A stretch of 64,000 nt of DNA from Cyanidium caldarium (Eukaryota > Rhodophyta > Bangiophyceae > Cyanidiales > Cyanidiaceae), in assembly GCA_026184775.1 (NCBI GenBank), contig JANCYW010000010.1, positions 248,001 through 312,000 on the forward strand, read 5' to 3'. Under the pieces are notes generated by a model, which saw nothing but the letters and a program-made list of their open reading frames with translations, searched no databases and was not told where the DNA came from. A program made the position numbers and the translations under genes. Of the stretch, positions 18,138 through 26,053 are shown piece by piece (within the stretch, counting starts at the first letter, position 1; every line of letters begins with the position of its first letter).

Positions 18138-21100
18138 TCACTCGGTGCGGCCGAGCAATTGTCGCAGATGCCGGCGGTCTTCATCGTCGGGCAGCACCGC
18201 ACACAACTGCCGATACACCCGCTCCAACGCCGCCGAGGGGTGTGCGGGCGTCGGCGCCTGCGCCGCCGCGCGACGATACTGTCGCAGTAAGTGCACCAGC
18301 TCGGTGTAGGCCGTCGTGCCCAACTGCGCCCGCCATCGCTTCAAGTGCGTGCGCGCAGACGTGGAGGGCGCCTCCGGACGCGGTGCTGCATCCGGGACGG
18401 TCTCCTCTCGACGGTGGTGCGGTCGCACCCACGCTTGCAACTCTTGCAGTACCTCATCCGGACGCAGACCGTCCTCCTCCACGATGTCCCCGCGATGTCG
18501 CTTGCGTTCGGGAGCGGCATCCCGCACCGCCTCTGGGCGCGATGCGCGGTCGTCGCCTCGGCCCGTCGCCCCCGCATTCAACCGCTGCACCGCCTCCGAC
18601 CGCCAGAATGCCGTCAACGCGCTCATCACGGGTCCGAACTGGTGCAGCGCCGCGATCCCGCTGCCCGCTTCCGATACACTCGTCGTCGCCTCCATCTCAC
18701 GGGTGGTGATGCGCAACCAGCGCGGCAGCTGCTGTCGGTGCGACAGATACCGCTCATCCAACAACAGAATGGCGCCATAGTCGCCGGCGTGCCGTATGGC
18801 ACGGCCGATGGCCTGATTCGCTGCTCGCATGCACTGTTGCACGTACCACGTGGGGCCGGACATGGACGGCGCATCCGTTGCAGAGGAGGTTGGCGGCCGC
18901 TCCAGCAGATCCCGCTTCAGCACCACCCGCGGGTCGGTGGTGGACGGAAACGGCAGGCCGATCAGCACCACCGTGCGTCCGTACTGGTCGGCAAAATCCA
19001 GTCCCTCCGCCAGACGGCCGCGGCACACCGCCAATAGACAGGCGCCACGGCCGCTCTGCACCAGCGTCTGGTACGTGCTCAGCGTCTCGCCCAGCTCGGT
19101 GGCATCGCGCGGCTCCACCAGCACCGGTTTGCAAGCGTGCAGCCGTTCCCACAGCGTGCGCACCATCCTGTCGGAGGCGACGTTTGCGGCAGGCGGCGGC
19201 GTTTGCCACTGTTCCACCACGCGATGCAGCATGCCGTACGACGGGAAGAACACCAGCATGCCGTCCGGCGACACGCGTGCCACGTTCACCAACGCCGCAC
19301 CCAGATCGGTGAGGTACTCCAGGTTCTGGCGGTTGGCATAGGCGCCGTTGAGGCGTACGCCGCGCGGTCCGCGGCACACCACCGCAGCGCACACCTGTCG
19401 CGCTGGATCGACCACATGCGCATTCTCCAGACGCACCGAAAACGACAGGCCCATCTCGACGGCGAGTGTGTCCAGCGGTGCCAGGGTGCCCGAGGTGAGC
19501 AGTACCGAATGGGCGCCGGCAAAGTGCTCCCGCATCGTCCAGCCGGCAAACACGCACCAGAACGACAGCGTCGCGCCCGGCGTCGTGGAATACGGGCGGC
19601 GGGTTTGGGATGGCAACGGTGGAGCACCGGGTCGTCGCCCGACCGAGCGGTCGCCAAACGCGCTCCCTATCGCCTGTTGCTGTTGTTGCGGCCACGACGG
19701 TGCCGCTTTCGGCCGCGACTTGTCCGACGCTTCGGCGTCGACCGACGGGACATCAGCAGGCGAGTGCACACAGATGCAGAAATAGCGATCGATATGGGCA
19801 TCGTCGCAGGCAAACGCCGTCGCAATCACCTGGGAGAACTTTTCCAACGCCGACACATACTGCAGCAACAGCGGATGGGAGAGGCGGGTGGCCTGGCGCA
19901 ACTCGTCGGTGAGCAGGTGGGAGACGGAGGGGTCGGTCTCGGCGGCTGCCGCCGTCAACCGCCACGGTGCCGCCTCAGTATCCCGCGCCCGTGACAGCGC
20001 GCGGATAAATAGATCGATGGAGCGCAGCACCGCCTCGGCATTGTCGGCGCTGAGAGAGCGCGGAAAATGCGGCACGTGGAAGAAGCGCTGAATCAGCGAG
20101 CCCGGATACACCCGGCCGCGAATACCGCCCACCGGCCGAGCAGCAGCGGCGAACTCGGACGACGGCTTCGGGGCCGCCTCGGTCGCCTCGTCGACGGTAT
20201 GTGCTTCTCGTACGTTCTGTTCGATGGCCGCCAACAGCTGATGCACCAGTCTCACATCGTCGACGCTCACCGCATTCTCCTTACCGCGCTCGTCAACGGC
20301 CGCTGGCGCCTGCTGTAGCTGCTGCGCCAGCGCTCGCAACGCCGACGCACACAACGCCCGGTCGCGCGCCGTAAAGTCGAAGCTGGACTGCTCACAGCAC
20401 ACCGACTCGAGGTTGTGCGCCTCGTCCAGGATGATCACATCGCCATCGCAGGCGAAACCGAGCGAGCGACGGGTGCGCATATCGAGGGCGTAGTTGTAGG
20501 GCATGAGCACCAGTTCGGCCTCGTGCACGGCTTCCCGGGAGAGGAAATACGGGCATTGGCGGTGCGTGCGACCGTACGCCACCAGGTCCTCGATATCGCG
20601 CGGGCCGCGCCCGGCACCCGCCTCGCCCTCGCCCTCGGATCGAAAGTAAAAGGTGTCGGGCACCTCGGCAAAGTGCGTCTCTGCATTCATATAGTATTCA
20701 CAGCGGCGGGCGCGCACCAACTGGCTGCAACGCACATTCTGCTGCACCGCGCTGTCGATCTTGGACACCGACGGATGCACACAGAGGTGCTGTCGCGATG
20801 CCAACACCACCGTCTTCGCGCTGCGGCCGTACACAGTGGCGGCCAGCTCGCGCACCACCTGACGCAACTGCGAGTGTGTGCGGCTCAGGTACACGATGCG
20901 GGGCACTCCGGGTAGAGCAGACAATGGCGTCGGATCCGGCTGCGTCAGGCGATCGTCGCGGTTATTCTTCCGGGCCAACGACTCCAGCACCGACTCGATT
21001 CGATGTTTGACGCCAACCGCTTCGTTCAGTTGTCGCGACACCGCCGCGCCCACCCCAACGCCGCGCGCGCGGAGCTGCAGCTGCGCCTTCAGACTTTCCC

Positions 21101-21371
21101 GCCAGGCCAGCGTCGCACACAGCAGACACACCGTCTTGCCGGTGCCCGTCGGCGACTCCAGCAGCGCGTGCTCGCCACCCTGTAACGCCTCTATCACCCG
21201 TTCCATATAGGTCACCTGGCAAGCGTACGGTCGATGCGGGAATGTCACCGACACCCCGCGCAAGGTGAGCGTGGCCCCATCCCGCGCCGCCTCCGCGGAA
21301 GTCGGCATGCTGCCCGCGGGGACTGGGAAAAGCGGATCTCCTGAGGCACGTTGCACGTTTCGCACATTCAT
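18138..21371 (-). CDS. RTEL1: RTEL1-type DEAH helicase with Fe-S domain (1077 aa)
   Basis: An XPD-like superfamily 2 helicase: 'HRPYACQVTYM' Q-motif region, Walker A 'ESPTGTGKT' (72-80), 'IVYLSRTHSQLRQVVREL', a 4Fe-4S domain with spaced Cys ('HLCVHPS', 'NVRCSQL', 'RRCEYY', 'RQCPYF'), DEAH in 'VIILDEAHNLESVC' (about 313-316), and motif VI 'AANQAIGRAIRHAGDYG'. The sequence around 'RTHSQLRQVVRELAAT' and the overall order fit RTEL1 rather than XPD or FANCJ. RTEL1 unwinds D-loops, G-quadruplexes and telomere loops in the nucleus. The last ~65 residues ('LKRWRAQLGTTAYTELVHLL...') resemble the harmonin-N-like domain of animal RTEL1. ATG at 21371. Its cluster would depend on CIA1, also in this window. 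Confidence 0.88.
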   Translation of the reverse strand: MNVRNVQRASGDPLFPVPAGSMPTSAEAARDGATLTLRGVSVTFPHRPYACQVTYMERVIEALQGGEHALLESPTGTGKTVCLLCATLAWRESLKAQLQLRARGVGVGAAVSRQLNEAVGVKHRIESVLESLARKNNRDDRLTQPDPTPLSALPGVPRIVYLSRTHSQLRQVVRELAATVYGRSAKTVVLASRQHLCVHPSVSKIDSAVQQNVRCSQLVRARRCEYYMNAETHFAEVPDTFYFRSEGEGEAGAGRGPRDIEDLVAYGRTHRQCPYFLSREAVHEAELVLMPYNYALDMRTRRSLGFACDGDVIILDEAHNLESVCCEQSSFDFTARDRALCASALRALAQQLQQAPAAVDERGKENAVSVDDVRLVHQLLAAIEQNVREAHTVDEATEAAPKPSSEFAAAARPVGGIRGRVYPGSLIQRFFHVPHFPRSLSADNAEAVLRSIDLFIRALSRARDTEAAPWRLTAAAAETDPSVSHLLTDELRQATRLSHPLLLQYVSALEKFSQVIATAFACDDAHIDRYFCICVHSPADVPSVDAEASDKSRPKAAPSWPQQQQQAIGSAFGDRSVGRRPGAPPLPSQTRRPYSTTPGATLSFWCVFAGWTMREHFAGAHSVLLTSGTLAPLDTLAVEMGLSFSVRLENAHVVDPARQVCAAVVCRGPRGVRLNGAYANRQNLEYLTDLGAALVNVARVSPDGMLVFFPSYGMLHRVVEQWQTPPPAANVASDRMVRTLWERLHACKPVLVEPRDATELGETLSTYQTLVQSGRGACLLAVCRGRLAEGLDFADQYGRTVVLIGLPFPSTTDPRVVLKRDLLERPPTSSATDAPSMSGPTWYVQQCMRAANQAIGRAIRHAGDYGAILLLDERYLSHRQQLPRWLRITTREMEATTSVSEAGSGIAALHQFGPVMSALTAFWRSEAVQRLNAGATGRGDDRASRPEAVRDAAPERKRHRGDIVEEDGLRPDEVLQELQAWVRPHHRREETVPDAAPRPEAPSTSARTHLKRWRAQLGTTAYTELVHLLRQYRRAAAQAPTPAHPSAALERVYRQLCAVLPDDEDRRHLRQLLGRTE

Positions 21372-21759
21372 GTTGGCTCATTTCGGCGCGCTATGAGGTC
21401 ATATGCCCTCATCATAGTATCGTCCGCCACCTACCTCGGTGCTGCACAGGCACCCCGTCTCCGGTATCCCCCGTCGTGCAGCCAGCCAGCCAGCCAGCCA
21501 ACCCGTCCGGTAGGCAGACGGGCGGGCAGGCAATCTGTCGTGTTCGTGCGCGCGCATCAAATCGGGCGCGACGGATCCGCAGCGCGTGCGCTTCGTGCGA
21601 GCGACACCCGTTGCGCACCACGCGGTCCCGCTGCCCGCTCGCTCAGGAACGTTGCCGAACCTGGGCGTCCGGGTGAGGAGTGTCGATAGAGGCCTATTGC
21701 GACCTGAGTCAACCGATCCGGGACATACGGTGGTGGAGTGTTCGAGGAACTCGGTGGTT
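21372..21759. other. Divergent promoter region RTEL1 / OPA transporter with GCCA microsatellite (388 bp)
   Basis: This carries the promoters of both neighbours. It contains a perfect (GCCA)5 tract at 21481-21500, followed by a degenerate GGGC/GCAG-rich stretch. No gene is visible. Confidence 0.55.
21481..21500. repeat. (GCCA)5 tetranucleotide microsatellite
   Basis: Five perfect copies of GCCA, non-coding, about 110 bp upstream of the RTEL1 ATG. Confidence 0.9.
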
Positions 21760-23778
21760 ATGCACGCAGCGGGGTGGATGGGGTTTGTGGGCGGCGGGCT
21801 GCCGGCCAACGCGCGTCGAGGAGGGCGCGCGTCCGCCACGGCTGCTGCGGAGACCCGATGGTTGGTGTTGAGGAAGAAGAGGAGACCCGATGTATGGGTG
21901 CATTGGGGGAGGTCTGTAACGGGTGCGGGTGCTTGGACGAGTGGAGCGAGTGCGTTCGTCGGTGCGCGCGCCTCGCTTCGAGGTGCAGGGCGCGTTGCTA
22001 CGAGGCTTTCGCCTCGCGTAGCGTCGACGCCTGGCACACACTGGATAGTGTGTGGCACGGGTGATGCCGCTTCGCGTGGTCCGCGGAGTGACCCGCGCGA
22101 CGCCCAGTGCCCGCCATCACCTTCAGCGGACGCGTCGTCGGCTGTCGTCCAGAACGGCCAGATGGAGTGGAGCAACGCTGCAACGCCGGCCTCCGGCCCG
22201 TGGCATCCAGACCGGCACTTGGAAGGCGCCGATACCCAGCTGGACGCCAAATATCGTGCGTGGCGCATTCGCACCTTCTACTCCATCTTCCTGGGCTACG
22301 CCTTCTTCTACTTTACCCGCAATTCGTTCACCTACACGGCGCCGGCGTTGCGAGCCGCGCTGGGACTGTCGTTGGGACAGCTGGGCATCATCGTGTCGGT
22401 GTTTCCGCTGGCGTACGGCTTCTCCAAGCTGTTGCTGGGCATTGCTGCCGACCGCTTCTCCACGCGGCTGTTTCTGTCGGTGGGCATCATGCTCACCGGC
22501 CTGGTGAATATCCTGTTCGGATTGCAGTCCAGTCCGCTGGTCATGACGGCGTTGTGGTTTCTGAACGGCATTTTCCAGGGCTGTGGCGCGCCACCGTGCG
22601 CCAAACTGCTCACCAAGTGGTACAGCAAATCGGAACGCGGCACCTGGTGGGGCGTGTGGAACACCTCCCACAACACCGGCGGCTTTTTCATCCCGTTGCT
22701 GGTGGGCTACTGCGTGACCCGCTTCGGCTGGCGGTTCGGCATGCTGGTGCCCGGCGTGCTGGGCGTGCTGATGGGGTTCTTTCTGTTGAACCGCGTGCGC
22801 GACTCGCCGGAGGATGTCGGCTTGCCGCCCATCGAAGTGTATCGGGATGATTATGCAGACCCGGCTGACAAGGCGCCGGCGAAAGGCACCGACGCCGCCG
22901 CCGCCGCAGCAGCACCGTCGAACCGCCCGGCCAACAAGTTCATCGACGTGCTGCGTAACCCGTACGTGCTGCTGCTGGCGGTCAGCTATTTTTTCATCTA
23001 CTTTTGTCGGCAGGGCGTCAGCTCCTGGTCGGTGATCTACCTCACCAGCATGGGCGTCGCGCCGCAGGAGGCCGCGTTCCGGGTGAGCAGCATGGAGCTC
23101 GGCGGACTGTGCGGCTCGCTGGTGAGCGGTGCGGTGAGCGATCGGCTGGCGCGCGGTCGCCGCATCCCGGTGATTCTGGTGTGGATGCTGGGGGTGATAG
23201 CGGCGTTGGGATGTATTTGGGCGGCGCCGGTTTCGTGGCGTTACGCGTCGCTGGTGGCGATTTTCATGTTCGGCTTTTTCATCTACGGACCGCAGATGCT
23301 GGTCGGTCTGGCGGCCAGCGAGATGGTGCATTCGGACACGGTGTCGTCGACGATCGGCCTGCTCGGCTGGGTGGCGTACACCGGCGCGGCCGCCAGCGGC
23401 TACCCGCTGACCCGCGTGGTGACCGCCAGCGGGTGGAACGCGTATTTCGTGGCGCTGATCGGTTGCGCCTCGGTGGCAGTGCTGCTGCTGCTGCCGATGT
23501 GGCAGGTGGGCACGCACCGCGCCAAGGTGCTGGCGGTGGAACGGCGGGCGCAACTGGCTGCCAGCGCGGCGCCCGCGACCAGCGCACCTGCCGATGAGCG
23601 TGACGATAGTCGTTACGTGGATTGTGTGGTGTGCGCCAGCGTCGGCACCCGATTCAAGCTGGAGTGCGGCCCGGCCACGCCCGCCCAGACCGTGTCGTGC
23701 AAGCTGGTGGAGGTGCCGTGTGAAGCCTGCAGTGGCACCGGCCGGGTGCTCATCCGATTGGGCGACGAGCACGCCTGA
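21760..23778 (+). CDS. Organophosphate:phosphate antiporter (GlpT/UhpT-like MFS) with C-terminal Cys-rich tail (672 aa)
   Basis: Twelve membrane segments of the major facilitator fold, beginning 'RTFYSIFLGYAFFYFTRNSF'. Typical OPA motifs follow: 'FPLAYGFSKLLLGIAADR', 'QGCGAPPCAKLLTKWY' and 'RGTWWGVWNTSHNTGGFFIP'. Family members exchange glycerol-3-phosphate or sugar phosphates for Pi; the substrate here is not evident. The N-terminus from ATG 21760 contains 'MGFVGG' (ATG 21778), like a red algal transit peptide, suggesting the plastid envelope; ATG 22162 would give a protein without presequence. The last ~55 residues (about 23614-23775) are not part of the transporter fold: 'CVVC', single Cys, then 'CEACSGTGRV', a DnaJ-like CxxCxGxG element. 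This fusion is unusual. Confidence 0.88.
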   Translation: MHAAGWMGFVGGGLPANARRGGRASATAAAETRWLVLRKKRRPDVWVHWGRSVTGAGAWTSGASAFVGARASLRGAGRVATRLSPRVASTPGTHWIVCGTGDAASRGPRSDPRDAQCPPSPSADASSAVVQNGQMEWSNAATPASGPWHPDRHLEGADTQLDAKYRAWRIRTFYSIFLGYAFFYFTRNSFTYTAPALRAALGLSLGQLGIIVSVFPLAYGFSKLLLGIAADRFSTRLFLSVGIMLTGLVNILFGLQSSPLVMTALWFLNGIFQGCGAPPCAKLLTKWYSKSERGTWWGVWNTSHNTGGFFIPLLVGYCVTRFGWRFGMLVPGVLGVLMGFFLLNRVRDSPEDVGLPPIEVYRDDYADPADKAPAKGTDAAAAAAAPSNRPANKFIDVLRNPYVLLLAVSYFFIYFCRQGVSSWSVIYLTSMGVAPQEAAFRVSSMELGGLCGSLVSGAVSDRLARGRRIPVILVWMLGVIAALGCIWAAPVSWRYASLVAIFMFGFFIYGPQMLVGLAASEMVHSDTVSSTIGLLGWVAYTGAAASGYPLTRVVTASGWNAYFVALIGCASVAVLLLLPMWQVGTHRAKVLAVERRAQLAASAAPATSAPADERDDSRYVDCVVCASVGTRFKLECGPATPAQTVSCKLVEVPCEACSGTGRVLIRLGDEHA

Positions 23779-24048
23779 GGATGAGGAGGACGTGCGCGTG
23801 CGCAGAGTGGGAGAAGGGAGGCGGTCATGACGCGATGATCACCGCAATCGTGTGGTAAACGGCATGGTCGCCGTGTCTTGTGGGTGCTATTCATATCGGT
23901 GAAGCAGCAGGCGATGCCTTGATCGACACACGCTTCCCGTCGGTTGCATGCCGTGCATCGGCGACCGATCCGGTGCTCCACCGCGCCGGTGCTTTTGCCG
24001 TGAAAAGGGCCCGACGGGTGCGGCCGAGCGACACCATCCCCGTGTGCC

Positions 24049-25080
24049 ATGCAAGCGGTCGCTGTGGCGTTTGTGGGTAGCCTGACCTGCAAGGCACTCT
24101 TTACGAGAGCGTGGCCCTCGGCCGAGGCGTCTCACTGCCCGTGGAGCACCGGGCGACGTCCCGTCGTGGTGCAACCGCCGTCGTCGTTCCACCGCTCGCC
24201 ACGGCCGACACCTGCCTCTCACCGCTGCCGGCTTCAGCGTGCTCCCGGGCGCCTTCTCCGCATGGCGCAACAACAGACGCCGCCGCCGCCGCCGTTCGAG
24301 TTGCGCGGCTTCTCGCTGGCCAAGGTGTTGACGGCGGCGGGCGCGGCGCTGACCGGCTGGTCGTTTGTGACCTACTTTCAATCAAGTGGCACGGCGTCGG
24401 CGACGTCGTTGACGTTTATATACGGTCTGCCGATTCTGCTATTAGGTCTGGCGCTGTGGTACGCTGAATTGAAACCGGTGCCGCTGGAGACGACGGCGGA
24501 GGCGCAGGCGCTGCGCGACCGCCGCGCCACCTCCGTGCAGAAACAGATTATTCGCGACGTGACCCGGCACCGATACGGCGACGAAGCGCACTTGTCGGCA
24601 GCGCTGCGGGCGCTGCGGGTGATAGCCAAAGGCGAGCCGGCGCCCACGCTGGTGAAGCTGGAGGAGGCGGCGACGTCGCCCGATGGCGAGTACGCGCTGA
24701 CGCTGCTGTTTGAGAGCCCGTTGACGCCGCTGTCGGCCTTTCAGAAGGTGGAAGGTCGCATGGACACCTTCTTCGGCGGCGGCATTCGGCACGAACTGCG
24801 CATGCGCGACGCCGAGAAGCAGCTGGTGGAACTGAAGTTGATCACGGTTTCGGAGGGGGAGGGAGGGAGTGGGAGTGCCGGAGCAGCCGCGACCTCCACA
24901 ACCACCTCATCGCCGTCAACACCCTCAGCATCGACACCTGTGGCGCCTTCCAAAGCCATCACACCGTCGCATGCGTCTGCCGACCCGCGCCACTCACGCA
25001 CGCCGTTCGCGCTGTTCCGCTTCAAGCCGACGCGCCTGCCCGGACCGCCGCAGCCGTACGACCCGAACAAGTTTGTGTAA
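24049..25080 (+). CDS. DUF2854 family plastid membrane protein (343 aa)
   Basis: This matches the cyanobacterial/plastid DUF2854 family. 'LAKVLTAAGAALTGWSFVTY' and 'LTFIYGLPILLLGLALWYAE' form two membrane segments. Then come 'LKPVPLETT', 'RDVTRHRYGDEAHL', 'LTLLFESPLTPL' and 'FFGGGIRHELR', in the same order as cyanobacterial homologues of unknown function. The N-terminal ~90 residues ('MQAVAVAFVGS...', Ser/Arg/Pro-rich) look like a transit peptide, and the AFVG motif supports the ATG at 24049. The C-terminal 60 residues are Ser/Thr-rich and then basic. It lies 270 bp behind the transporter on the same strand. The function of the family is not known to me. Confidence 0.85.
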   Translation: MQAVAVAFVGSLTCKALFTRAWPSAEASHCPWSTGRRPVVVQPPSSFHRSPRPTPASHRCRLQRAPGRLLRMAQQQTPPPPPFELRGFSLAKVLTAAGAALTGWSFVTYFQSSGTASATSLTFIYGLPILLLGLALWYAELKPVPLETTAEAQALRDRRATSVQKQIIRDVTRHRYGDEAHLSAALRALRVIAKGEPAPTLVKLEEAATSPDGEYALTLLFESPLTPLSAFQKVEGRMDTFFGGGIRHELRMRDAEKQLVELKLITVSEGEGGSGSAGAAATSTTTSSPSTPSASTPVAPSKAITPSHASADPRHSRTPFALFRFKPTRLPGPPQPYDPNKFV

Positions 25081-25160
25081 AAGGCACTCGTAGGGAGACG
25101 CTGACGTTGTGATGCTACTTTACGCCGTCGGCTCTGCACCGCCTCCCTCCCCGCCTCCAT

Positions 25161-25934
25161 CTATCCCGCATACTTGCCCGTGCGCAGATACGGTTTCTGG
25201 GACGGCAGGTCGACCACCTGCAGCCCGCTGGGAAAGTTCTGCTTCACTTTCTCGTCGGACACCGCCAGCGGCACGATCACCTCGTCGCCGCGCCGCCAAT
25301 CGACCGGAGTGGCCACGCCCAGCCGGGTACTGGTTTGCAACGCGTCCACCACCCGCAGAATCTCGTCAAAGTTGCGGCCGACGGCGGGCGGATACGTGAT
25401 CATCGCTCGGATCCGCCGCTGGTCGTCGATGAAGAACACCGAGCGCACGGTGACCGGCATCGGCGCGCCGCTCTGCTCCGCCGGCAGCATATTGTACATC
25501 CGAGCCACGCGACGATCCGCGTCGGCTACGATGGGATACTGCACCTTGGTGTGGCCGTAGGCGTCCACGTCGGGTATCCAACCGCGGTGCGATTCCACGT
25601 CGTCGCAGCTGACGGCCAACATCTTCACGCCACGCTTGGCAAACTCCGGCTGCAACTGCGCTGCGCGCGCCAGCTCGGTGGTGCATACCGGCGTGAAACT
25701 GGGGAGGAGGTCGCGGGCGACTCCAAAGACCTCTGGCGGTTAGTCGCGGTTCGGAGGCGCCGAGAGACAGGGAGCGGTCCGGCGCTCGCCCGCCGATCGC
25801 ACTTGCTCCCGTGGATGCGAAAAGAACACCACCCAACTGCCTTGGGCGTACTCGCTAAACTTGAAATGGCCCAACTGGGTCTCCGCCTCAAAGTCGGGCG
25901 CCACGTCTTCAATACGCAGCGCTGCGGAAGTCAT
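25161..25934 (-). CDS. 1-Cys peroxiredoxin (Prx6 type), two exons (221 aa)
   Basis: Exon 1 (25934-25807) reads 'MTSAALRIEDVAPDFEAET...' to 'WVVFFSHPR'. Exon 2 (25698-25161) continues 'FTPVCTTELARAAQLQPEF' with the peroxidatic Cys, then 'VKMLAVSCDDVESHRGW', 'YPIVADADRRVARMYNML', 'VFFIDDQRRIRAMITYP' and 'VGRNFDEILRVVDALQ'. The frames join only if 25806-25699 is removed, restoring 'SHPRDFTPVC' with Asp across the junction (phase 2). The length is normal for Prx6, which reduces hydroperoxides with a single Cys. The ATG at 25934 matches the family N-terminus. Without splicing the product would stop just after 'SHPRE' and lose the active site. Neighbouring genes appear intronless. Confidence 0.92.
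25699..25806 (-). other. Spliceosomal GC-AG intron in the peroxiredoxin gene (108 bp)
   Basis: On the coding strand the donor is GGGA|GCAAGT (a GC donor otherwise perfect to the U1 consensus). A branch motif GACTAAC lies at 25745-25739 (branch A at 25740, about 41 nt before the acceptor), and the acceptor is CCTCCTCCCCAG|TTTC. The junction restores an exact peroxiredoxin motif. Strong donor and branch motifs fit the highly constrained introns of intron-poor red algae. Confidence 0.88.
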
Positions 25935-26053
25935 GATGAGAAGCGGTCTCTGGTGTCGGAACGGCAAGTCGCCAGACGGGAGAGCGTCCGCCGGGAATCG
26001 CCGACGCGCAGACACCCGGAAACGGCTTGACGGATTCACCGCACCTGTCTTTA

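Noticed and set aside
25366-25836. 156-residue open frame on the minus strand spanning the peroxiredoxin intron
   Set aside because: Different frame from both exons; no peroxiredoxin motif. The split gene with an intron explains the region.
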